Of a stretch of 45,707 nt of DNA, positions 24,021-32,326 are shown piece by piece. Source of the DNA: Alphaproteobacteria bacterium (lineage in GTDB: Bacteria; Pseudomonadota; Alphaproteobacteria; Rhodobacterales; Rhodobacteraceae); NCBI GenBank assembly GCA_030429105.1, contig JAUIDE010000024.1, positions 1 to 45,707 on the forward strand, in the 5' to 3' direction. Under the pieces are notes generated by a model that did no database searches, had not been told where the DNA came from, and saw nothing but the letters and a program-made list of their open reading frames with translations. The position numbers were made by a program, and so were the translations under genes. How positions within the stretch are numbered: position 1 is the stretch's first letter; every line of letters starts with the position of its first letter.

Positions 24021-24050
24021 GGCGGCGGCGGGGCGCGCCCCGCCGCCGCC
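24021..24050. terminator. Perfect 30-nt GC palindrome ending the second ABC operon
   Basis: Starts 5 nt after the binding-protein stop; 15-base arms (GGCGGCGGCGGGGCG and its complement) with no loop bases left over. A very stable terminator or message-end hairpin, without a T run, matching the hairpin after the first binding-protein gene. The following 200 nt up to the kinase stop at 24251 hold nothing I can support. Confidence 0.65.
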
Positions 24051-24250
24051 TGCGCCCAGGAGAGCGCTCGCGTCCGGCGCTGCAACCGCCATCTTCCGGC
24101 TACGGGTCCCGAGCCTTGAGGCGGGACGAGGGCCACGCGACGCCAATGCGGGATCCCGCGCCAGGTCCGGATCGTGGCGACTGAACGCGGAGGATGCGGG
24201 CCCCTTCCGGGCGAGCCGCGTTGGCGGGAAGATCGGCCGCGCCCGGGCCT

Positions 24251-25597
24251 CTAGACCTCAAATATCGGCGCGCGCACGACCAGCCTCGCGCCGCCCGATG
24301 GCGCGTCGTGGATCGACAGGGAGCCGCCATGCGCCGCCGCGAGGCGGTGGACGATCGCAAGCCCGAGTCCGGCGCCGCCGGTCGCGCGCGCGCGCGACGT
24401 CTCAAGCCGCGTGAAGGGCTCCAGAAGGAAGGCGCGCTGATCGGTCGGAATGCCGGGCCCGTCGTCATCCACGATCAGGACGACATCGCCCCCCTGCGCT
24501 TCCACGCTGACATGCGCCGCGCCGCCATAGCGCAATGCATTGTCCACGAGGTTCGCGACGATCCGTCGGAACGCCAGCCGGTCGCCGAGGATCGTCGCCT
24601 CCCGGGCCGCCGCGTCGGCTGTCAGGTCCACGGCCGCGCCGGCCGCCGCACGATCGGCGACTTCTCCCGCCGCGACGGCGTAAGGCTCCAGAAGCTCCTG
24701 GTTCAGCGCATCGGCCCCGGCGCGGCTGGCGACCAGGGCGTCATCGAGAAGGACCATCATGTCGTCGATATCGGCTTCGGCGCGCCGCCTCTCTTCCGGG
24801 TCGGCGATCTGTTCGACCCTGAGGCGCAGCCGCGTCGCGAAGCTGCGCAGATCGTGCTGGATTCCGCCGATCAACGCCATGCGGGATCGGGTGAGCGTCC
24901 TGAGACGGGCCTGCAACCGCCCGAAGGCCTCCGTCACCGCGCGAATCTCGGGGGTGGCGCCGCGGCTCGGAGGCGCAAAGGTCTGCTCGTCCTCCGGATC
25001 GAACCGGTCGAGCGCCGCGGCGAAGCGGGAGAGCGGTCGAAGCTCCCGATTGAGCAGGACGAGCGCGCCCAGCGCCACGACCGCGCCGATGAGCCCGGCG
25101 CCGAACCCGATCGGCACGCCGATCGGCGCCACGACGACAGGGCTGGTCGAGCGGACGATCAGCGTCTCGCCGTCCGTCAGGCCAATGCGGAACTCGATGG
25201 CGTTGAAGGCGCTGACGAAGCGCGGTCCGATCAGGCCTTCGACCCGTTGCGGCGCGACGACGAGCGGGCGGCCTTCCAGCGCGCGGACATAGCCGTCAAG
25301 CGTCGCCAGATCGGAAGGCCACATCGAGGGCAGGTCGGAGCCGGCGAGCGCTTCGTGCACGACGCGAACGCTGCGCGTCTCGGTCTGCATGGCGGTCAGG
25401 ATCAGCGCGCGGTCCCCGGGGCCGGTGCGCTCCACAGCCCTGGCGAGCGCGGCGAGTCCGCCCGGCGTCGGCAAGGAAGCGGCGCGCCCGGCGCCCTCGG
25501 CGATGTAGAACGCCGCGACGATGGCGAGCCAGAGCGCGAGCAGCGCCATCACGACGATCAGTCCGATGCGCCAGCGGAGGCCGAACCGGGCCTTCAC
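24251..25597 (-). CDS. Sensor histidine kinase of a two-component system
   Basis: 448 residues. Helix 1 at about 11-33, a periplasmic sensor of roughly 125 residues, helix 2 at about 160-183, a HAMP-like linker, the phospho-acceptor His248 in ALIGGIQHDLRSFATRLRLR, then NLVDNALRYGG, DDDGPGIP and GGAGLGLAIV of the ATPase domain. The box reads HDLRS rather than the usual HDLRTP, lacking the conserved Pro that aids phosphatase activity in many kinases. It starts in an ATGA overlap with the regulator stop. Likely senses an envelope or metal signal, given the neighbouring pump. Confidence 0.9.
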   Translation of the reverse strand: MKARFGLRWRIGLIVVMALLALWLAIVAAFYIAEGAGRAASLPTPGGLAALARAVERTGPGDRALILTAMQTETRSVRVVHEALAGSDLPSMWPSDLATLDGYVRALEGRPLVVAPQRVEGLIGPRFVSAFNAIEFRIGLTDGETLIVRSTSPVVVAPIGVPIGFGAGLIGAVVALGALVLLNRELRPLSRFAAALDRFDPEDEQTFAPPSRGATPEIRAVTEAFGRLQARLRTLTRSRMALIGGIQHDLRSFATRLRLRVEQIADPEERRRAEADIDDMMVLLDDALVASRAGADALNQELLEPYAVAAGEVADRAAAGAAVDLTADAAAREATILGDRLAFRRIVANLVDNALRYGGAAHVSVEAQGGDVVLIVDDDGPGIPTDQRAFLLEPFTRLETSRARATGGAGLGLAIVHRLAAAHGGSLSIHDAPSGGARLVVRAPIFEV

Positions 25598-26307
25598 GGG
25601 GCGGGCTTCACGACCGGAGTGAAGAGGTATCCGCTGTTGCGCACGGTCGCGATCAGCTCCGTCTCCGCGCCGGCGGCGGCGAGTTTCCGGCGGAGGCGCG
25701 AGACCATCATGTCGACGGTGCGGTCGAAGGGCGCCGCCCCGCGGCCCCGCAGATGGTCGATGATCTGGTCGCGGGAGAGAACGCGCCGCGGGCGCTGCGC
25801 CAGGCAGGCGAGCAGGTCGAACTCCCCGCTCGTCAGCGGCAGGTCGACGCCCGCATCGTCGGCGATCCGCCTTGCATCGAGATCGATGACGAAGCGATCG
25901 AAGGCGAAGCGGCGCGTCGGGGCGACGACGGGCCCCGCGACCCGGCGCAGGATGGCGCGGATGCGGGCCAGAAGCTCCCGCGTGCCGAACGGCTTGGCGA
26001 GATAGTCGTCGGCGCCCATCTCGAGCCCGATCACACGGTCGATCTCCTCGCTCTTCGCGGTCAGCATCAGGATCGCCGGAGCCCCGCCCGCGCGCAGGCG
26101 CCGGCAGATCGACAATCCGTCCTCCCCCGGCAGCATCAGGTCCAGCACGATGAGGTCGGGCCGAAGGCGCGCGAGCTTCGCATCCATCTCGACAGCGTTC
26201 GCCGCGGTCGCAAGCGTGAACCCTTCCCGGGCCAGAAACTCCGCCGTGAGACGGCGGATATCCGGGTCGTCGTCGACGATCAGGATGGTTTGGCGCGGCT
26301 CCCTCAT
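25594..26307 (-). CDS. OmpR/PhoB-family response regulator
   Basis: 237 residues from ATG 26307. Receiver domain with acidic pocket D12-D14, phospho-acceptor D56 in IVLDLMLPGEDG and K105 in YLAKPFG, followed by a winged-helix C-terminal domain (LTSGEFDLLACLAQRPRRVLSRDQIIDHL and the VDMMVSRLRRKL recognition region). A longer frame to 26388 would run through the tandem repeats that look like its own binding site, so the shorter start is preferred although its ribosome site is weak. Divergent from the secreted proteins and pump it probably controls. Confidence 0.9.
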   Translation of the reverse strand: MREPRQTILIVDDDPDIRRLTAEFLAREGFTLATAANAVEMDAKLARLRPDLIVLDLMLPGEDGLSICRRLRAGGAPAILMLTAKSEEIDRVIGLEMGADDYLAKPFGTRELLARIRAILRRVAGPVVAPTRRFAFDRFVIDLDARRIADDAGVDLPLTSGEFDLLACLAQRPRRVLSRDQIIDHLRGRGAAPFDRTVDMMVSRLRRKLAAAGAETELIATVRNSGYLFTPVVKPAP

Positions 26308-26358
26308 CGGCTCAGCATCATTCAGCCCAACCACGCGGGCAAGCACGAAGGCCGGCCG

Positions 26359-26385
26359 GTTACATGTCGTTACAAGGCGCTGACA
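26359..26385. promoter_or_regulatory. Tandem repeats, probable response-regulator binding site
   Basis: GTTACA at 26359-26364 and again at 26369-26374, exactly 10 nt apart, then CTGACA at 26380-26385. Direct hexamers one helical turn apart are the classic binding pattern of OmpR/PhoB-type regulators, and the site lies in the gap between the regulator gene and the divergent secreted-protein/pump genes. Confidence 0.55.
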
Positions 26386-26492
26386 CATCGTTTCGCGCCC
26401 GGGAAGCGGTCGTCACAACCGCCGTCTATTTCGGTTCCGGACGCGGGCGGAGCGAAGGCAAGGGCCCGCCCGAAACGCAACAGGAGAAAATC

Positions 26493-26795
26493 ATGCGCAA
26501 TGCATTCATCATCTCGGCGCTCGCCGCCTTTGTCTCCCTCGCATCGGCGGCGGAGGCCGAAGCCTGGGAGCGGAAATCGGTCTTCAGCGGCCCGCGCGGA
26601 GAAAACTCGCTTTCTGCCACAGGCTCCTGCGCCGACCGTTCATGCACCCGCGAGGCGACTGGGACCGGCGCCGCCGGTCGCACGGCGACCCGCAGCGGAG
26701 CCGTGGGCTGCGCCGACGGCGCCTGCTCTGGTTCGCGGAAGACGACCGGCCCCGCCGGACGCACGGTGAACCGGAACAGCTCGGTGACCCGGTGA
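26493..26795 (+). CDS. Small secreted protein with two Cys-AD-x-x-Cys repeats
   Basis: 100 residues from ATG 26493 (AGGAG 6 nt upstream). A signal peptide (MRNAFIISALAAFVSLASA) is followed by AEAEAWERKS and then two imperfect repeats of about 28 residues: GSCADRSC...TGTGAAGRTATR and VGCADGAC...TTGPAGRTVNR. Each repeat has a C-A-D-x-x-C pair and an AGRT-x-x-R end; the body is rich in Thr, Gly and Arg with few hydrophobics, so it is probably unfolded or metal-bound in the periplasm. No family recognised with certainty. It is the first gene facing the two-component system and is likely its direct target. Confidence 0.75.
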   Translation: MRNAFIISALAAFVSLASAAEAEAWERKSVFSGPRGENSLSATGSCADRSCTREATGTGAAGRTATRSGAVGCADGACSGSRKTTGPAGRTVNRNSSVTR

Positions 26796-26815
26796 GAGGC
26801 TTCAGGGAGATGTCC

Positions 26816-27118
26816 ATGTTCACGCTGCTGAAGAAAGCCGCGCTCGGCCTCGCGCTCGCAGGCGCCGTCTCCGCCGCCGCCGCCCAGACGAGTCGCGACG
26901 CCGTCGCCGCGAACTTCGCCGAGGCCGACGCCAACGCCGACGGCGCCCTGACCATCGACGAATTCACCCGGTTCATCGATCTCAACGCCGAAGACAGGCT
27001 GGGCAATGCGAGCCGGATCCAGCGCACGGGCCGCTACGCGACCGCCTTCGAACGGCTCGACTCCGACAAGAACGGGCTGGTCACCCGAGAGGATATCGCC
27101 GCGCGCGCCGACCAGTGA
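26816..27118 (+). CDS. Secreted EF-hand protein
   Basis: 100 residues from ATG 26816; AGGGAG (26804-26809) ends 6 nt before it, whereas the ATG at 26810 directly abuts that site. Signal peptide MFTLLKKAALGLALAGAVSAAAA. Two 12-residue EF-hand loops: DANADGALTIDE (38-49) and DSDKNGLVTRED (82-93), the second ending in Asp rather than Glu, which usually lowers or alters metal affinity. Likely a periplasmic Ca2+ (or other divalent ion) binding protein. Small EF-hand proteins often lie beside two-component systems in alphaproteobacteria. Confidence 0.85.
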   Translation: MFTLLKKAALGLALAGAVSAAAAQTSRDAVAANFAEADANADGALTIDEFTRFIDLNAEDRLGNASRIQRTGRYATAFERLDSDKNGLVTREDIAARADQ

Positions 27119-27228
27119 ACGCTCCGCGGCGCCGGCCGTCCCGCCGGCGCCGATTTCCATATGACGTTCAACCTGACCATGATTGCTCTGGCCTTGGCGA
27201 GGAGCAAGAGGCCGCCGGGGAGCCCGAG

Positions 27229-28569
27229 ATGAAGACCATTCGCCGTCTGGCGTTCGTTCCGCCCGTTCTGCTTGGCGTCGCGCTCCTGTGGTGGTCGACC
27301 GCCAACCGCCCGCCGCCCGCCACCGTGGCGGCGACCGAGCGCCGGGCGCCGGTCGCCTATGTGGCCGCCGCGCCGCGCGCCTTCACGCCTGAAGTTTCAG
27401 GCTTCGGCGAGGTCGCGCCCGCGCGGGTCTGGACCGCCGTGGCGCAGGTTTCGGGCCGCATCGCGCATGTCCATCCGGACTTCGTGCGCGGAGGCGTGGT
27501 GCGCGAGGGCGAGGTGCTGGTCGAGATCGCCCGCGACGACTACGAACTCGCCGTGGCGCGGGCGGAGGCGGATATCCGCAGCGCCGAGGCGAGGGTGGAG
27601 GAAATCCTTCTCTCGGAGGCGACGACCGCCGCGTCGCTGGCGATCGAGCGGGCGGCGCTCGTCCTCGCCGAGCGCGATCTCGCACGGGTCACGGCCCTGA
27701 GCGAGACCGGAGCCACGTCCAGGGCCCTGGTCGAGACCAAGGAGCGCGAAGTCCTCGCACAGCGGCTCAAGGTGCAAAGCCAGTCGGGCGCGCTCGACGT
27801 GCTGCCCGCGCAACTCGATGCGGCGGAGCAGGCCGTCGCGGTCGCCCTCACATCGAAGCTGGCCGCGGAGCTGGACCTCGCCCGAACAGTGGTGACGGCG
27901 CCCTTCGACGGCCGCGTCGCCGCCGCCGATGTCGAATTCAGCCAGTTCGTCGGCGTCGGCTCGCCAATGGGAAGCATCGACGGCGTCGCGGCTGCCGAGA
28001 TCGACGTGCAGATGCCGCCGCGGCTGATGGCGGCGCTGGGGCGTCTGGCCTTCGCCGAATCCGGGGGGGGCGCGCCCGCCGACATCAGCAATCTGATCCG
28101 CGCCCGGGTCAGCCTGAACGTCGAGGGCGCTGACGCCGTCTGGCCCGCCGAGGTCGCCCGGATATCGGATGTCGTCGATCCCGAGACCCGCTCGATCGGC
28201 GTGATCGTGCGGGTCGCCGATCCTTACGGCTCTGCGAGGCCGGGTGAGCGCCCGCCGCTCATCAAGGGCATGTTCGTGAAGGTCACGCTCTCGGGCCCGA
28301 CGCTCGAAAGCGCGATCCTCGCGCCGCGCCGGGCGATCAGGGACGGGCGGGTCATGCTGGCCGGGCCCGATGACCGCCTCGCCTATGTTTCGCTGACGCC
28401 CGTCTTCACCGCGGACGGCGTCGCGGTTCTGCCCCCCGGTTCGCTGCCTGCGGATGCGCGGATCATCGTTAGCGAGCCGTCGCCCGCCGTCGAGGGCATG
28501 CTCCTCGCGCCGGAACGGGACGGGAGGGCCGAGGCGCGACTGGACGAAGCCGCGGGCGCCGGCCGATGA
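27229..28569 (+). CDS. RND efflux membrane-fusion (periplasmic adaptor) protein
   Basis: 446 residues from ATG 27229 (GGGGAG upstream). One N-terminal helix (about 8-24) anchors it. VSGRIAHVHPDFVRGGVVREGEVLVEI is the first half of the lipoyl domain, a long helical hairpin spans about residues 100-215, TVVTAPFDGRVAAADVEFSQFVGVG is the second half, and a beta-barrel domain follows. It bridges the pump below to an outer-membrane channel that is not encoded here. Its stop overlaps the pump start (ATGA). Confidence 0.9.
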   Translation: MKTIRRLAFVPPVLLGVALLWWSTANRPPPATVAATERRAPVAYVAAAPRAFTPEVSGFGEVAPARVWTAVAQVSGRIAHVHPDFVRGGVVREGEVLVEIARDDYELAVARAEADIRSAEARVEEILLSEATTAASLAIERAALVLAERDLARVTALSETGATSRALVETKEREVLAQRLKVQSQSGALDVLPAQLDAAEQAVAVALTSKLAAELDLARTVVTAPFDGRVAAADVEFSQFVGVGSPMGSIDGVAAAEIDVQMPPRLMAALGRLAFAESGGGAPADISNLIRARVSLNVEGADAVWPAEVARISDVVDPETRSIGVIVRVADPYGSARPGERPPLIKGMFVKVTLSGPTLESAILAPRRAIRDGRVMLAGPDDRLAYVSLTPVFTADGVAVLPPGSLPADARIIVSEPSPAVEGMLLAPERDGRAEARLDEAAGAGR

Positions 28570-31500
28570 TCCGCTATTTCGCAAGCCACCCGACCGCCGC
28601 CAACCTGCTGATGGCGCTTCTGATTCTTGTCGGACTCGTCTCGGCGCCCGGTCTGCTGCGCGAAACCTTCCCCCGCATCGCGCCCCGCGACGTCCAGATC
28701 ACCATCGCCTATCCCGGCGCATCGCCGGAAGACGTGTCCCGCGCAATCTGCGCGCCGGTGGAAGACGCGCTCGACGCCGTCGAGGCCGTCGACGAAATCC
28801 GCTGCGAGGCGCTGGAGAACCGCGCCGTCATCGTCGCCGCGATGCTTCAGGGGCGTGATTTCGGCCGCTTCACCGCCGATGTAGAAGTCGAGATCAATGC
28901 GATCGACGATCTGCCCGACGACGCCGAGGACCCGGTCATCCGCCAGCTCGGCCGTGTCGACCCCGTGGCCGCGCTCGCGATCACCGCCGAAGGCGGGCAT
29001 TCTGTGACCGAACTGAAGGCGCTGGCGGAAGACATCAGGGTCAGGATGCTGCGCTGGGGCGGCATCCCGCGGGTGGAGGTCACGGGGTTCTCCGAGCCCC
29101 AGATCCGCATCGAGATCACCGATGTGGCGGCGCGTCAGCTCGGCCTGAGCCTTGAGGAGATCGCGCGCATGGTGGGGCGCCAGAATGTCGATCTGCCCCT
29201 CGGCGAGCTCGTTTCGGAAGAGGGCTCGACCCTCTTGCGCTTCACAGACGAGCGCCGCGCGCTGGACGCCTTCCAGGACGTCGTGATCGCTTCGAGCCGG
29301 AGCGGAGCCGAGATCCGCCTTGGCGACGTCGCCCATATCTTCGAAACCTTCGACAAGCGCGAGGTGCGGACCGAACTGGACGACCGCCCCGCCGCGGTTC
29401 TCAGCATCACGAAAACCCCGTCAGACGACACGCTCCGCGTGATGGAGGCGCTGAACGCATTCCTCGATGACGAACGCCCGCGCCTGCCGCCCGGGGTCGC
29501 GATCGCCGTGACAGGCGACGCGTCCGACGTGCTGCAGGACCGGCTGAACATGGTGGCCAAGAACGGGGTCCAGGGCCTCGTGCTCGTCTTTCTCGCCATC
29601 TGGCTCTTCTTCGGCCTCCGCCAGGCGTTCTGGATCGGAATGGGCCTTCCGGTCTCCTTCCTCGGCGCGATCGCAGCGATGACTCTGCTGGGCTATTCCA
29701 TCAACATGCTGACGCTGGTCGGGCTCCTGATCGTCATCGGCATCCTGATGGACGACGCCATCGTGATTGCGGAGAACATCGAGACGAAGCGCGCCGCCGG
29801 CCTGCGGCCGCTGGAGGCTGCGATCGAGGGGGCGGCCGAGGTCGCGCCGGGCGTCTTCGCCTCCTTCATCACGACGGCCGCCATCTTCGGCTCGCTGGCG
29901 TTCCTGCAGGGCAATCTCGGCGAGCTCATGCGCGTGATCCCGGTGGTGATGCTGCTGGTGCTGGTCGTCTCTCTCTTCGAGGCCTTTCTGATCCTTCCGG
30001 CGCATCTCTCCCATGGCGGAGAGGCGGCGCCCTCGCAGCCGCGCCGCGCGGACCGATGGCTCGACGCCGTCCGGCGGCGGGTCGTGGGGCCGCTCGCGCG
30101 GAAGGCCGTCGCCTGGCGCTGGCTGACGCTCGGGGTCGCGGCGCTCGCCTTTCTTGCGTCGATCTCCGCGATCGCCGGCGGCGCGCTCAAGTTCCAGGCC
30201 TTCCCCGAGATCGACGGCGATCAGGTCGAGGCGCGGATCGAGCTGCCCGCAGGCGCGGCCCTTGAAGACACGGAGGCCGCCGTGGCGCATGTCCTCGCCG
30301 GGTTGAGCCGCGTGAACGCCGAGCTATCGCCGCGCAATCCGGATGGCGCGCCGCTGGTTCGCTACGTGGTCGTCACCTACAGCGAGAACGAGGACGCTGG
30401 CGGCTCCGGCGCCCATCTCGCCACGGTGACGGCGGACCTGCTGGCGGCCGAGACGCGCGGCGTCGATCTCGACACAATCCTGGCGTCATGGCGGCGAGAG
30501 GCGCCGCCGACCCCGGCGATGCGCCGGCTGAACCTGACGGAACCCGCCCTCGGCCCGGCGGGCCGGGCGATCGAACTGCGCCTCGCCCATGATGATCTGG
30601 GCGTCCTCGCTTCGGCTTCGGCGGAGTTGCAGGACTGGCTGTCGCGTTACGCAGGCGCCTACAATGTCGCGGACGATCTGGCCCCGGGCCGGCCGGAGAT
30701 GCGGTTGACGCTGCGCGATGGCGCCGGCGGGCTCGGACTTGACGCGCGGGCGGTGGCCGATCAGGTCCGCGCGGCGTTCCAGGGCGTCTCGGCGGATGAA
30801 ATCCAGGCCGGCTCCGAAACCTGGGAGATCGACGTGCGGCTTGCCGAAGAGGATCGCGACTCGCCCGCCGATCTTGAGGACTTCGCGCTCCTGAGCCCGG
30901 CCGGCGCCCGCGTTCCGCTTTCAGCGGTCGCACTGATCGAGGAAGGACGCGGCTATGCCGCGATCCGGCGCATCGACGGGCGCCCGACGGTGACCGTCAC
31001 CGGCGATGTGAACCCTGCGCTCGGCAATGCCGACGAGATCGTGCGCGAGACGACGGAGCGGTTCCTGCCCGGCCTGATGGCTCGCCATCCGGGCCTCGAG
31101 GCGGGGACCGAAGGCCAGAACGCCGCCGCGGCCGAAACCCAGGCGTCGATGGCTGTGGGGCTGGGGATCGGCCTCCTGCTCGTCTACCTGATGCTGTCTT
31201 TTCAGCTTCGCAGCTATGCCGAGCCGGTCGTGGTGATGGTGATCATACCGTTCGCGCTGATCGGCGCGGTCGCGGCGCATCTTGCGCTCGGGATCGACAT
31301 GTCCCTGCCAAGCATGCTGGGCGTCGCCTCGCTGGCGGGCATCGTCGTGAACGATTCCATCCTGCTCGTCCATGTCATCAAGCAACGGCTCGAAGACGGA
31401 GCGGAAGAGATCGAGCTTTGCGCCCCTGCAGCGTCGGAAGCGCGCTTCCGCGCAATCCTGCTGACCTCGGTGACGACGGTCGCCGGCCTCTTGCCCTTGC

Positions 31501-31736
31501 TGGCCGAGACGAGCCTGCAGGCGCAGGTCCTCATTCCACTCGTGGCGTCGATCACCGGAGGGCTGACCTCGACGACGCTCTTGGTCCTCTTCGTCGTCCC
31601 GGCCTTCTATGCGGCTCTGCACGAGTTGGGCTTGACGACTGCGAGTCGTCGGGAGGCTTTGCGTGCTCGAGGCACCAAGCCGGGGACGCGGTCAAACGCT
31701 TCGAAGCTCGAACTACCCGGTGACGCCCAAGCCTGA
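28566..31736 (+). CDS. RND-family efflux pump inner-membrane transporter
   Basis: 1056 residues, usual for the family, with 12 predicted helices and two large periplasmic loops. The proton-relay pair D396-D397 in GILMDDAIVIAEN is intact, and the first loop opens with the FPRIAPRDVQITIAYPGASPEDV form of this subgroup (distant from AcrB). A proton antiporter exporting drugs, lipids or metals; substrate not predictable. The last about 20 residues are polar and differ from the conserved end, perhaps because the 3' end was altered near the recombinase remnant that follows. It is the last gene of the unit led by the Cys-repeat protein. Confidence 0.92.
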   Translation: MIRYFASHPTAANLLMALLILVGLVSAPGLLRETFPRIAPRDVQITIAYPGASPEDVSRAICAPVEDALDAVEAVDEIRCEALENRAVIVAAMLQGRDFGRFTADVEVEINAIDDLPDDAEDPVIRQLGRVDPVAALAITAEGGHSVTELKALAEDIRVRMLRWGGIPRVEVTGFSEPQIRIEITDVAARQLGLSLEEIARMVGRQNVDLPLGELVSEEGSTLLRFTDERRALDAFQDVVIASSRSGAEIRLGDVAHIFETFDKREVRTELDDRPAAVLSITKTPSDDTLRVMEALNAFLDDERPRLPPGVAIAVTGDASDVLQDRLNMVAKNGVQGLVLVFLAIWLFFGLRQAFWIGMGLPVSFLGAIAAMTLLGYSINMLTLVGLLIVIGILMDDAIVIAENIETKRAAGLRPLEAAIEGAAEVAPGVFASFITTAAIFGSLAFLQGNLGELMRVIPVVMLLVLVVSLFEAFLILPAHLSHGGEAAPSQPRRADRWLDAVRRRVVGPLARKAVAWRWLTLGVAALAFLASISAIAGGALKFQAFPEIDGDQVEARIELPAGAALEDTEAAVAHVLAGLSRVNAELSPRNPDGAPLVRYVVVTYSENEDAGGSGAHLATVTADLLAAETRGVDLDTILASWRREAPPTPAMRRLNLTEPALGPAGRAIELRLAHDDLGVLASASAELQDWLSRYAGAYNVADDLAPGRPEMRLTLRDGAGGLGLDARAVADQVRAAFQGVSADEIQAGSETWEIDVRLAEEDRDSPADLEDFALLSPAGARVPLSAVALIEEGRGYAAIRRIDGRPTVTVTGDVNPALGNADEIVRETTERFLPGLMARHPGLEAGTEGQNAAAAETQASMAVGLGIGLLLVYLMLSFQLRSYAEPVVVMVIIPFALIGAVAAHLALGIDMSLPSMLGVASLAGIVVNDSILLVHVIKQRLEDGAEEIELCAPAASEARFRAILLTSVTTVAGLLPLLAETSLQAQVLIPLVASITGGLTSTTLLVLFVVPAFYAALHELGLTTASRREALRARGTKPGTRSNASKLELPGDAQA

Positions 31737-31907
31737 GTCCAATCGCCCTCTCCGCGGATACTCAGCATGGTTTACAGAGGCTGCAACGAGCGGCCCGTTC
31801 TCCCGCGCCGTTGACAGGGACATCAGCCGCCTTCCCGTTCTCACCAGCATCCGAGACTTAACGGGGCGTTGCAGCCAGCGAAAGCGCGGATCGGGCGCGG
31901 AGCCTTC

Positions 31908-32264
31908 TTACCCAAGCTTCCGGGAGATCTCCTTCATCAGGAGCCGCAACTCCCCGTCCCGATCCTCCGTCTTCCCCGCATTTCGGATCAGCTCCATTTG
32001 TCGCGTGAGCGGGCTCCGCCCATAGCTCATGAGCGTGGTGGCGACATTGGCGTGCCCGAGATTCTGGATGAAAGCCTTGAGTTCTTCCGGGCTCCGGCAT
32101 TGCTTGCAGGCGTAGTCGACAAGGGTATTCCGCACCCGGTGCGGGCTGAAACAGGGAAGCCCCGCCGCCGCGAAGGCGCGATTGAAGATCGCCCGGATCG
32201 GCGCGGCGTTCCGCCAGACGGCGCGCTTCAGCCCGTCCGTCCCCGGCCCGGGCGTCGCGGTCAT
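31908..32264 (-). pseudogene. Tyrosine recombinase (phage integrase) C-terminal remnant
   Basis: Only the last about 118 residues of an integrase remain. Seen: AAPIRAIFNRAFAAAGLPCFSPHRVRNTLVDYA with the H-x-x-R pair, then LGHANVATTLMSYG with the LGH His and the nucleophile Tyr. The first catalytic Arg, the N-terminal SAM-like domain and about two thirds of a normal integrase are missing, and upstream sequence runs straight into a hairpin and another gene. This is the debris of an integrated element, not an active enzyme. The frame stays open through 32726 but that is antisense shadow of the downstream hydrolase gene. Confidence 0.75.
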
Positions 32265-32285
32265 CAAGACCGAACCCGCCGCCGG

Positions 32286-32317
32286 TTCAGGCGAGGAGGG
32301 TCGCCTCCTCGCCTGAA
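32286..32317. terminator. Strong 14-bp hairpin after the FAH-family gene
   Basis: TTCAGGCGAGGAGG (32286-32299), a 4-nt loop GTCG, and its exact complement (32304-32317), 9 nt beyond the stop of the leftward hydrolase gene. A second smaller hairpin CCGGGC-N4-GCCCGG (32320-32335) overlaps that stop. Most likely the terminator that shields the recombinase remnant. No T run follows on the leftward strand. Confidence 0.7.
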
Positions 32318-32326
32318 GGCCGGGCT

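Noticed and set aside
24051-24250. Possible gene in the 200 nt between the second ABC operon and the kinase stop
   Set aside because: The open frames here are short Arg/Pro-rich shadows without ribosome sites; nothing is supported.
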